Source of the DNA: an uncultured Catenibacterium sp.
Lineage (GTDB): Bacteria; Bacillota_I; Bacilli_A; Erysipelotrichales; Coprobacillaceae
Direction: 5' to 3'
Assembly: GCF_900764565.1 (NCBI RefSeq)
Contig: NZ_CAAFOM010000062.1
Coordinates: forward strand, 1-9,334
DNA length: 9,334 bases
A program made the position numbers and the translations under genes. The notes beneath the pieces were generated by a model that was given only the letters and a program-made list of their open reading frames with translations, searched no databases and was not told the origin of the DNA. How positions within the stretch are numbered: the first letter of the stretch is position 1; every line of letters starts with the position of its first letter. Below are positions 1 to 6,800 of this stretch, piece by piece.

Positions 1-677
1 GGTACAAAATCTAGAATAACCGCAATATTATTTTCATGACACTTCTCTACAAAATATCTTAAATCATCTGGTGTTCCATAACGAGATGTAGGCGCAAAAT
101 AACCAGTAGGCTGATATCCCCAGCTTAAATCATTAGGATACTCATTTAAAGGCATGATTTCTAAGAAGTTATAGTTATTCTCTTTTAAGTAAGGAATAAT
201 TAAATCAGCCATTTCACGATATGTATACCAGTCATCTGCTTCTTCACCTGGTTTCTTCCAAGAACCAAAATGCATTTCATAGACATTAATAGGCATATCT
301 TCATTAAATCTTTGATTCATCCATGCATCATCATGGAATGTATACTGATTCATATCAAAAATAATAGATGCATTATTAGGACGTACTTCACTTGAATACA
401 TATAAGGATCACAATGATCTACAAAAGACCCATTATTATAAATACGATACTTATACATCTGTCCTGGTTTGGCATTTGGTACAGTGGCTTCAAAGAACTG
501 ACCATTTCCACAACGATTCATAGGTGTTTCCTGCCAGTCATTAAATTCCCCAATCACAGCCACATGAGATGCTGCTGGCGCATACGTTCTAAAAGTGACG
601 CCATTCATATGAACAAAAGCACCAAGATACTTATATGTCTCAAACTCCTGCCCATTATAAAAATTATTAAAATCCAT
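1..677 (-). CDS. glgB: 1,4-alpha-glucan (glycogen) branching enzyme, N-terminal part, cut by window edge
   Basis: Branching enzyme forms alpha-1,6 branches in glycogen in the cytoplasm. The minus-strand frame is open for 225 codons from ATG at 677 to the window edge. Residues ~15-110 form a CBM48 module (TYAPAASHVAVIGEFNDW at 31-48, then DPYMYSSEVRPNNASII at 90-106). Residues ~130-225 begin the GH13 barrel: NVYEMHFGSW (131-140), then WGYQPTGYFAPTSRYGTPDD (186-205), then AVILDFV (219-225), which is the start of conserved GH13 region I. These segments are characteristic of GlgB. The catalytic Asp, Glu and Asp lie beyond the window and cannot be checked. The protein starts directly with CBM48, without the extra N-terminal domain of enterobacterial GlgB. 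The start is supported by GGAGGG at 684-689, six bases upstream. It may head a glg operon running off the left edge. The IS inserted about 110 bp upstream may have separated it from older upstream sequence. Confidence 0.93.
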   Translation of the reverse strand, partial: MDFNNFYNGQEFETYKYLGAFVHMNGVTFRTYAPAASHVAVIGEFNDWQETPMNRCGNGQFFEATVPNAKPGQMYKYRIYNNGSFVDHCDPYMYSSEVRPNNASIIFDMNQYTFHDDAWMNQRFNEDMPINVYEMHFGSWKKPGEEADDWYTYREMADLIIPYLKENNYNFLEIMPLNEYPNDLSWGYQPTGYFAPTSRYGTPDDLRYFVEKCHENNIAVILDFV

Positions 678-690
678 ATGTTACCCTCCA

Positions 691-718
691 ATTTATCTAA
701 TTTAATCATAAGATAAAT
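691..718 (-). other. Perfect 8-bp inverted repeat in the glgB leader
   Basis: ATTTATCT (691-698) and AGATAAAT (711-718) are exact inverted repeats separated by 12 bases. In the glgB mRNA this could fold into a hairpin ending one base before the A that precedes GGAGGG. It could be an operator or an RNA element affecting translation, or it could be chance in A/T-rich DNA. The stem is all A/T except one G-C pair, so an RNA hairpin would be weak. Further upstream the minus strand holds a TATAAA-like -10 candidate at 734-739, with no convincing -35. Confidence 0.35.
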
Positions 719-786
719 AGAAGAAAATTTCATCTGACATTTTATACGATTTGTTTGGAATTTCTCATACAAAAACCCTCCCTTAA

Positions 787-826
787 TGAACCGCCCCTGT
801 CAAGTAGACAGGTGAAATAATTAAAA
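787..826 (+). repeat. Left terminal inverted repeat of the IS
   Basis: The tip is TGAACCGCCCC. Bases 803-826 (AGTAGACAG, GTG, then AAATAATTAAAA) match the right end with three mismatches in 24, all in the central GTG. Compared with the right end this side carries a few extra bases. As a result CCTGTC (796-801) and GACAGG (807-812) form a 6-bp inverted repeat that the right end lacks. Confidence 0.75.
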
Positions 827-835
827 CCATGTACC

Positions 836-862
836 TATGCCTGCCACGTAGTGGCAGGCATA
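836..862. terminator. 12-bp perfect hairpin at the orfB end of the IS, possible terminator
   Basis: TATGCCTGCCAC (836-847) and GTGGCAGGCATA (851-862) are perfect inverted repeats with a 3-base loop, starting only a few bases past the orfB stop. The T-run (863-867) follows on the plus strand, so by U-tract logic it stops plus-strand transcription entering the IS from the glgB side. On the minus strand it could still act as a 3' stabilising hairpin or a weak terminator between orfB and glgB. It is far more G/C-rich than its surroundings. Confidence 0.6.
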
Positions 863-865
863 TTT

Positions 866-1753
866 TTATGCATAATGAGCCGCCTTATATTTCTGTATCG
901 CCTTATTCTCAGGTATTGGATACTGAACTGGATTCTCATTGCACAATGCTTCACTTCTTACTTCATAAGGTGTTCTCACACCAAATCTTCTTTGATATCT
1001 TTCATGACTGTAATATCTTATCCATTCTCTTATTGCCTCTTCTAATTCCTCTCTTGTTTCATATTTCTTGCCGTAATGATATATCTCACATTTAAGTATT
1101 CCCCAGAATCCTTCCATTGGTCCATTATCAATGCAGCAGTGAACTCTGGACATGCTCTGTTCCATGCCATTATCCTTAAGCATACGTATAAATACTGGAC
1201 TCGTATACTGGTAGCCACCATCACTATGAAATAACGGATGTGCTCCTGGATTAGCTTCTACAGCTGATCTGAATGTATTGAAGACAAGTTCATTATCATT
1301 ATGGTCACTAATTTCATATCCTACTGGATATCTGTCATAAAGATCTAGTATCAGGCTTAGATATAGTTTATTTTCATTATGCTTTCCATATTTGAATTCA
1401 GTGACATCTGTTACCCATTTTTCGTTAGGTCTTGATGCATTGAAGTCTCTTTTAAGATTATTCTTGGCTGTATTATTGCTTTTTCTGACTGTACAGCTTC
1501 TTCTTTTTGGTCTTATGATTGACTTAATGCCAAGTATTTTCATTACCTTGTAGACCTGCTTGTCATTGTAGTTCCTGTTTTCATCTCTATTTATTCTATC
1601 TGTCATCATTCTGTAACCAAGCGTATGATTGAATTTCTCATCATACTTTCTTACAAAGCCAGCCAGTTCCTCATTTTCAAGATCTCTTTCACTTTTGTTA
1701 TGCTTTAGCCATTTATAATAATTTGCCTTTTTTACATCTAATATCTCAAACAT
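866..1753 (-). CDS. IS3-family transposase OrfB (DDE integrase core)
   Basis: This is the catalytic part of the transposase. The N-terminal ~100 residues include the HTH_21-like segment typical of OrfB (ANYYKW near 10-15, LGYRMM at 45-50, MKILGIKS at 71-78). The rve integrase core follows. The DDE triad is visible: D116 in WVTDVTEF, D178 in HSDGGYQY, and E214 in DNGPMEGFWGILK, with exactly 35 residues between D178 and E214 as the family requires. The listed start is the first ATG of this frame, which has only a weak GAGG 14 bases upstream. The frame stays open upstream to the slippery site and encodes family-like sequence (KFENEYQAIKEI). OrfB is therefore probably made mainly as the C-terminal part of an OrfAB fusion. 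The C-terminus has a ~20-residue tail beyond the integrase core. All key residues are present. Confidence 0.93.
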   Translation of the reverse strand: MFEILDVKKANYYKWLKHNKSERDLENEELAGFVRKYDEKFNHTLGYRMMTDRINRDENRNYNDKQVYKVMKILGIKSIIRPKRRSCTVRKSNNTAKNNLKRDFNASRPNEKWVTDVTEFKYGKHNENKLYLSLILDLYDRYPVGYEISDHNDNELVFNTFRSAVEANPGAHPLFHSDGGYQYTSPVFIRMLKDNGMEQSMSRVHCCIDNGPMEGFWGILKCEIYHYGKKYETREELEEAIREWIRYYSHERYQRRFGVRTPYEVRSEALCNENPVQYPIPENKAIQKYKAAHYA

Positions 1754-1764
1754 AGCTGATAGGC

Positions 1765-2517
1765 TTACCTCTTTGTCTTCTTCCTTGATTTCCTTGATTG
1801 CCTGATATTCATTCTCGAATTTGCTTGTTCTGCATATCCCCTTCTTTCTATCTCCTTCACTTTTTTTAATAGTCTTATCTCCAGATGAGCCCTCTCAAGC
1901 TCACGTTCCTTTTCTCTCAGCTGTTTCTTTAGAAGGCCGAGCTCATCTAGCTCCTCATCTTTTTTACGGCGCCCACGTCCGTCTGACAAGCCATCTTCAC
2001 CTTTTTCTCTGTACTTTCTGACCCAGTTAAATACATTTGAATATGTCACATCAAATACTTTGCACGTTCCTGAATAATCAAGATCGTGTTCCATGCAGTA
2101 CTTTACTATCTCTATTCTTTCTTCTTTTGTAACTTTTCTGCACTTTGCCATATAGATTTCTTTACCTCCAGGAATATAATCCTTTAATTCTATATGACCA
2201 TTATATAACTTTACCCATGAACGTACTGTACTATCTGAAGGAATATTGTATTTTACTGCAATATCTCGTAGTGAACCTTCTCCAGCCAGATATGCTTCTA
2301 CAACCTTCTTTTTAAATTCTTTGGTATATGATTCATTTGCAGGTTTCTCATCAAATGCAGTATCACCATACGATTTAAAAGTTCTAATCCACATTTCCAC
2401 TGTAGTTTTGCACGCATTTATCTCTCTTGCTAGTCTAGAAACTGATTCACCGCCATCTAAATATCTTCTACATATTTCTATTTTTTCTTCCTTAGAAAAC
2501 TTGCTTTTTCTTCCCAT
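1765..2517 (-). CDS. IS3-family OrfA, helix-turn-helix DNA-binding protein
   Basis: OrfA binds the IS ends and regulates transposition. It is 250 residues. Three helix-turn-helix units can be seen: about 8-47 (RRYLDGGESVSRLAREI), 66-104 (EAYLAGEGSLRDIAVKYNI) and 130-167 (ERIEIVKYCMEHDLDYSGTC). A charged coiled coil or leucine zipper follows at about 187-222 (ELGLLKKQLREKERELERAH), as used for IS3 transposase multimerisation. The start is supported by AGGAGG eight bases upstream of the ATG. The last ~30 residues, after the slippery site at codons 217-219, are a basic tail (SRKSRKKTKR) that is probably just the zero-frame ending. Most IS3-family OrfA proteins are around 90-180 residues, so this is a long version. 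Confidence 0.9.
   Translation of the reverse strand: MGRKSKFSKEEKIEICRRYLDGGESVSRLAREINACKTTVEMWIRTFKSYGDTAFDEKPANESYTKEFKKKVVEAYLAGEGSLRDIAVKYNIPSDSTVRSWVKLYNGHIELKDYIPGGKEIYMAKCRKVTKEERIEIVKYCMEHDLDYSGTCKVFDVTYSNVFNWVRKYREKGEDGLSDGRGRRKKDEELDELGLLKKQLREKERELERAHLEIRLLKKVKEIERRGYAEQANSRMNIRQSRKSRKKTKR
1861..1867 (-). promoter_or_regulatory. A7 slippery site for -1 frameshift producing OrfAB
   Basis: On the minus strand the zero frame reads TTA AAA AAA GTG, so A AAA AAA lies in the correct phase for tandem -1 slippage. A -1 shift here joins OrfA residue K219 to an open frame of 36 codons leading into the OrfB methionine, giving a predicted 550-residue OrfAB. Frameshifting in an A-rich heptamer within the orfA/orfB overlap is the known mechanism in IS3 elements. 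That this exact run is the site is inference; transcriptional slippage on A7 is an alternative. Confidence 0.72.
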
Positions 2518-2544
2518 TAGAAAAACCTCCTCAGTAAACAGTGC

Positions 2545-2577
2545 TTTTAATTATTTACACTGTCTACTGGGAGGTCA
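2545..2577 (-). repeat. Right terminal inverted repeat of the IS
   Basis: Read on the minus strand, the end is TGACCTCCC followed by AGTAGACAG, TGT and AAATAATTAAAA. Bases 2545-2568 pair with the left-end core at 21 of 24 positions. It lies just upstream of the orfA ribosome binding site, the normal position for the transposase-proximal end. Confidence 0.75.
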
Positions 2578-2580
2578 TCA

Positions 2581-2731
2581 TATCAAAATCGTGAGTTTTC
2601 TTCCGCACCGAGTGCCATTTACATATGCCATTCTATGTGAAAGTTCATAAAAAATCAATCCGGATGATCAAAAAGACATATTCTTTCACCATATCTTTAA
2701 ACACCAATAGTTATTATAGATTATTAGTTGA
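2581..2731. other. Unassigned A/T-rich stretch between the SDR stop and the IS
   Basis: About 150 bases hold no ORF with a plausible start and ribosome binding site, and no convincing terminator for the SDR gene. The portion 2590-2650 is slightly more G/C-rich and includes GCACCGAGTGC, a short palindrome. It may be a scar of earlier insertions, but nothing identifies it. Confidence 0.3.
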
Positions 2732-3520
2732 TTATATGCACTTTACCATGCCACCATCAACATTTAAAGCAACACCAGTAATATAATGTGCTGGTTCACT
2801 AGATAAGAATACAGCAGCTGATGCAATTTCTTCAGGTTTAGCATATCTACCCATTGGTATATTTGTCTTAGCAAACCAATCAATAGATTCACCACGACTC
2901 ATACCAGTAGCACCTGCTAATTGATCACCTAACTGTCCTTCTGCATGCCATAAAGGTGTATCTACAGGACCAGGACACACAGCATTCACATTTACATTAA
3001 ATGCTGCACAATAATTTGAATAATCTTTAGTAATCATAATATCAGCAGCCTTAATAGTATCATAACTAATTAATCCTCCAGGCTGTTTACCAAAGATGGA
3101 AGCTGTATTTACAACACTTCCCCAGCCATTTTTCTTAAAATGAGGAATACATAAATTAGTTAATCTCACTGGTGCATACATCATAAGTTCTGCATGCTTT
3201 CTGAATGTTTCTTCAGGGAATGTTGCAATATCACCCATTAAAGCTGTTCCTGCATTATTACATAGAACATCAATCTTTCCAAAATGTTCAGCAACATTTT
3301 CAATAAAATCTTTGCAGTTCTTTTCATCTGTAACATCAACTTTTTCAACATAAACTTCATTATCTTTTAGTTCAGTCTTTAAAGCATTCAACCCTTCTAG
3401 ATTCAAATCAGCTAATGCGAGTTTTGCGCCTTCTTTTGCATAGGCTTCCGCAATAGCTTTACCAATACCAGAAGCTGCTCCTGTTACAATAACAACTCTG
3501 TCTTTTAACCCTAATTCCAT
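2732..3520 (-). CDS. Short-chain dehydrogenase/reductase (classical SDR family)
   Basis: This is a 262-residue cytoplasmic NAD(P)H-dependent oxidoreductase of unknown substrate. The classical SDR marks are present: the cofactor-binding TGAASGIG at 13-20, NNAG at 88-91, catalytic S141, Y153 and K157 (SYDTIK, 12 residues after the Ser), CPGPVDTP at 182-189, and the C-terminal ALNVDGGM. D38 at the end of the second beta strand (ALADLN) favours NAD(H) over NADP(H). The catalytic tetrad Asn, usually in a VNxxG segment before helix 5, appears to be replaced: the stretch here is ELMMYAP (111-117), with M113 or so at the Asn position. The start is chosen from GGAGG 11 bases upstream. The gene is divergent from the surface glycosidase and the two share a 284-bp control region. 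No clear terminator is seen before the IS. Family confidence is high; the substrate cannot be read from the sequence. Confidence 0.92.
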   Translation of the reverse strand: MELGLKDRVVIVTGAASGIGKAIAEAYAKEGAKLALADLNLEGLNALKTELKDNEVYVEKVDVTDEKNCKDFIENVAEHFGKIDVLCNNAGTALMGDIATFPEETFRKHAELMMYAPVRLTNLCIPHFKKNGWGSVVNTASIFGKQPGGLISYDTIKAADIMITKDYSNYCAAFNVNVNAVCPGPVDTPLWHAEGQLGDQLAGATGMSRGESIDWFAKTNIPMGRYAKPEEIASAAVFLSSEPAHYITGVALNVDGGMVKCI

Positions 3521-3560
3521 AACAAATCAGTCCTCCTTGTATGTATTATTTATATATATA

Positions 3561-3605
3561 ATTATACGCCTCAATAAAGTGCTTATTGTATCAAAACAGT
3601 GTTTT
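3561..3605 (-). promoter_or_regulatory. Candidate SDR promoter with two inverted repeats
   Basis: On the minus strand a perfect TATAAT lies at 3561-3566, about 40 bases upstream of the SDR start; no good -35 is placed 17 bases away. Immediately upstream is CAATAA-AGTGC-TTATTG (3572-3588), a perfect 6-bp inverted repeat in the -35/-10 spacer region. Next is AAAAC-AGT-GTTTT (3593-3605), a perfect 5-bp inverted repeat. The weak -35 and the operator-like position suggest a regulated promoter, but the regulator is unknown. Confidence 0.45.
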
Positions 3606-3648
3606 AAAAATAATTTACCTGAAACAAGACAATTAATTAAAAAAACAC

Positions 3649-3677
3649 TTGAATAAGTACATTGAAAGTGCTATCAT
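3649..3677 (+). promoter_or_regulatory. Sigma-A-type promoter of the GH20 gene
   Basis: TTGAAT (3649-3654) and TATCAT (3672-3677) are separated by exactly 17 bases, matching the vegetative consensus at 5 of 6 and 4 of 6 positions. The start of transcription would fall near 3684-3687. The RAT would then begin roughly 15 bases into the transcript, followed by a leader of about 120 bases in total. Confidence 0.68.
3663..3676 (+). promoter_or_regulatory. Candidate cre site (CcpA operator) over the -10 box
   Basis: TGAAAGTGCTATCA matches the cre consensus TGWAARCGYTWNCW at 13 of 14 positions, with T instead of C at position 7. It covers the -10 hexamer, so CcpA bound here would block initiation. 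Pairing of cre with a RAT/terminator leader is known from bglPH-type genes. Whether this host uses a CcpA with this consensus is an inference. Confidence 0.55.
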
Positions 3678-3699
3678 TTCACATGATGAAAAACATATA

Positions 3700-3728
3700 G
3701 GATTGTTACTATTGAATTAGGCAAGACC
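3700..3728 (+). promoter_or_regulatory. RAT (ribonucleic antiterminator) for a BglG/LicT/SacY-family protein
   Basis: The 29-base element starts GGATTGTTACT and ends AGGCAAGACC, with an 8-base middle. This is the same length and the same conserved flanks as the Bacillus subtilis bglP and sacB RAT sites. The apical stem is CTA/TAG instead of the usual CTG/CAG, a compensated G-C to A-T change that keeps pairing. Its last six bases (3723-3728) are also the base of the terminator's 5' arm, so the two folds are mutually exclusive. A PTS-regulated antiterminator bound here would allow read-through into the glycosidase gene. Assignment to LicT-like or SacY-like specificity is not possible from sequence alone. 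Confidence 0.9.
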
Positions 3729-3770
3729 AGAGTAAACCTTCTTTTAAGAGGGGTACTTTGGTCTTTTTTT
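3723..3770 (+). terminator. Leader Rho-independent terminator (attenuator) before the GH20 gene
   Basis: AAGACCAGAGTA (3723-3734) pairs with TACTTTGGTCTT (3754-3765) over 12 positions with one G-U pair. After two mismatches, a few more pairs (CCTT with GAGG-type bases) extend the stem towards the loop. T-tract 3764-3770 follows. No plus-strand gene precedes it in the intergenic region, so it is not an upstream gene's terminator but sits in the glycosidase's own leader. It overlaps the RAT by six bases. Confidence 0.9.
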
Positions 3771-3789
3771 GTTGGTCCTATATAAAAAG

Positions 3790-3795
3790 AAAGGA
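3790..3795 (+). promoter_or_regulatory. Ribosome binding site setting the GH20 start
   Basis: AAAGGA lies nine bases before ATG 3805. A frame-open TTG at 3769 would sit in the terminator T-tract and has no such site, so ATG 3805 is preferred. The translated protein then starts with a typical signal peptide. Confidence 0.75.
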
Positions 3796-3804
3796 AAAGG
3801 GATA

Positions 3805-6800
3805 ATGAACAAGAAACAAGGTGTTATTGGATTAGTTGCTACGGTTATGATTGCGAATGCTGCATTTGTTGATGTAAGACCAGTCTATGCTGTAGAAAAC
3901 TTAAATCTTGCTAAAGGGTGTACTGTTAATGCAAGTAGTTATGAAGTAGATTCTACATCACCAAGTAAAGCAGTAGATGGTGATATCAAGACTCGCTGGG
4001 GAACTGCACAGAATAAGGCAGACAATGAATGGATTGAAATTAATCTAGGTGGAGAAAAGACTGTACGTCAGATTAATATCAATTTCGAAAGAACGGATGA
4101 TGCACAGAATATTCTAGGCTATAAAGTAGAATTAGAAGAAAACGGACAATATAAAGAAGTATATAGAAAGACTACTAAGGCAAAACAAGCTGAAATCATT
4201 CAGTTAGATAAAGATCATAAAGCGACTAAAGTAAAAGTCACTGTACTTTCTGCAGATGCAGGTACAATCAACTGGAAGAATGTAGGAATCAATGAAATTG
4301 AAGTCTATAGTAAACTCATTGAAAAAGCTGATGCTACGCCTAATAAGAACCATATGGCAAACGCTACAATCACTGCATCAAGTAGTGAAGCTAATACACT
4401 AAGTCCAGATAAAGTAAAAGATGGAAGCACAGAAAAAGCGAACCGCTGGGCAAGTGATTATGAAACGCCAACAACTAATATCTGGCTCAATACTAAATTT
4501 GCTGGACTTACTTTAGTTAAGGAACTTAAGATTCATTTCTTTGAAAGAGATGTTGCTCCAATGCCATCTAACGTAAAGAGCTTTGATATTAAATACAAAG
4601 ATAAAGATGGTGAAGAAAAACTCGCTCAAAGCTTTACTAATACAAAGAAGGGTGATGGTTACAACAACGAAGTTGTTGTTAGATTCAAAGAACCTATTGA
4701 AGCAAAAGAATTAAAGCTTTGTAACTTTGTAGCCGAAGCTACGTCTTGGAATAACGTAAGTATTGCTGAAATGGAAGTATATTCTAATGAACAAACAGCA
4801 CAGACTGCTACTCTAAACTCTGTTGTATCATCTATTGAATCTCAGTCTAAGACAATTGAAGCAGATGTGAACACATTAGATATGCCAGCTGTACCAGAAG
4901 GATTTACTGTAAGAATCAATGGTGCAGATCTTGAACAGATCATTGGTGCTGATGGTAAGATTGTACATCCATTAGTAGATAAGAATGTGAAAGTATCTTA
5001 TGTAGTGACAGAAACATCTACAGGAAAAGAAAAGAAGACTGCAGACGTTGACTATGTTGTAAAAGGTATCAATGAACAGGTGACAGGTAAGAATGCGAAA
5101 CCTACAGTTATTCCAGAAATCCAGGAATGGCATTCAAACTCAACAGAACAGATTTCTGTTAACTCATTAAAGACAGTCACTTATACAGATGATAAATTAA
5201 AAACTGTTGTAGATGAATTTGTACGTGATTATAAAGACTTCACAGGTATTAACCTTACAGTGAAAAAAGGTGCTTCTCAGGCTAGTGCATTCAACTTTGA
5301 ATTAAAAGCACCAGATACTCTTCTAGGTGATGAAGGGTATACAATGGATATCCAGAAAGACCGTATCAATGTTGCTTCTGTTCATACAACAGGTAACATG
5401 TATGGTATGCAGACAATCCTTCAGATGTATAAAGAAAATAACGAAGGTTACAACATTGGTAAAATGCGTGACTATCCTCGCTTTAAAACACGTGGATTCT
5501 TATTTGACGTAGCACGTAAACCAGTCTCTCTAAGCATGATGAAAGAAGTCGCAAGAACAATGCGTTACTATAAGATGAATGACTTCCAGGCTCATTTATC
5601 TGATAACTACATCTTCTTAGAACAATATGGAAAAGGTGCTAACGAAAATGAAGCATTTAAAGCTTATGAAGCATTCCGTCTAGAATCAGGATTATCTAAT
5701 GACAAAGGTGAAACACCTACCGCAAAAGACTATTCTATCTCTAAGAAGGACTTCAGAGAATTCATCCAGGGTGAAAGAGCACTTGGTATGAATGTCGTAC
5801 CTGAAATTGATGTGCCTGCTCATGCCACTTCATTCACTAAAGTATGGCCAGAATTAATGGTACAGAACAAGGTATCACCATTAAATAGAAACAGACCACT
5901 TATTGACCATCTTGATGTCTCTAAGAAAGAAACAAAAGATAAGATTAAAGAAATCTTTGATGATTATACAAAAGGTGCTAATCCAGTATTTGATGGACAA
6001 ACAACTGTACATATCGGTGCAGATGAATTCTTATCAAACTACACAGCATATCGTGGATTTGTGAATGACTTAGTTCCTCACCTCAAAGAAACAAACACAG
6101 TACGTATGTGGGGTGGTTTATCTTGGATCAAAGATAATCCAGTAACTCAGATTAAGAGAGAAGCCATTGATAATGTAGAAATGAACCTTTGGTCAGCTGA
6201 CTGGGCAGATGGTCTTGAAATGTATGATATGGGCTATAAGCTAATTAATACAATTGATGACTTTGGTTACATGGTTCCAAATGGAAACAAAGGACGTGCC
6301 AATGCCTATGGAGACTTATTAAATGTAAATAGAATCTTCAATCAGTTTGAAGCTAATAAAGTAAGAGTCAAAGGTGGCGCTTATAAATATGTTCCATCTG
6401 GTGATGATCAGATGTTAGGTGCTGCATTCGCATTATGGAGTGATAACATCGATAAGAGCGCATCAGGCTTAAGTGAATCTGATTTATATTGGCGTTTCTT
6501 TGATGCATTACCATTCTATGCAGAAAAGACATGGGCTGCGACTGGTAAGGAAAAAGGCAGTGCAGATGCTCTTGCTAAACTCGCTCAGGATAAGGGAACA
6601 GGACCTAATACAAACCCTTACTATAAAGAAAATAAAAAAGGCGAAAACTATGAAAACTATGATTTCAATAATGGCTTAAAAGATAGTTCTGAAAACAAAC
6701 GTGATCTTAAGGCTGGTAAGAATGCTGAAGTAAAAGACAATGCATTAGTATTAAAAGATGGCGTAAGTTATGTGACATCACCAATCAAAACACTTGGTAA

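Larger units (their letters stand above)
787..2577 (-). mobile_element. IS3-family (IS150-like) insertion sequence
   Basis: The element contains an orfA with helix-turn-helix repeats and a leucine zipper, and an orfB with a DDE integrase core in the -1 frame. A7 slippery bases lie in the overlap. The ends begin TGAACCGCCCC on the left and TGACCTCCC on the right (read inward), with related terminal repeats just inside. It is about 1.79 kb, slightly long for the family because orfA carries three helix-turn-helix units rather than one or two. Both ORFs are intact, so it could be active. No direct target duplication is visible: TTAA lies left and TCAT right. The right boundary could be 2577 or 2580, since TGATGACC also begins with TG. 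Confidence 0.88.

Noticed and set aside
829..1095. Plus-strand ORFs opposite orfB, orfA and glgB
   Set aside because: They lack ribosome binding sites and family-like sequence and lie antisense to well-supported genes, so they are shadows.
2600..2625. GCACCGAGTGC palindrome, recalling the tail hairpin of a Cas9 tracrRNA
   Set aside because: It is only a 4-bp stem with a 3-base loop, and there are no CRISPR repeats, no cas gene, no U-tract and no anti-repeat nearby.
3769..3804. TTG start adding 12 residues to the GH20 protein
   Set aside because: It lies within the terminator T-tract without a ribosome binding site. ATG 3805 has AAAGGA at good spacing and begins a normal signal peptide.
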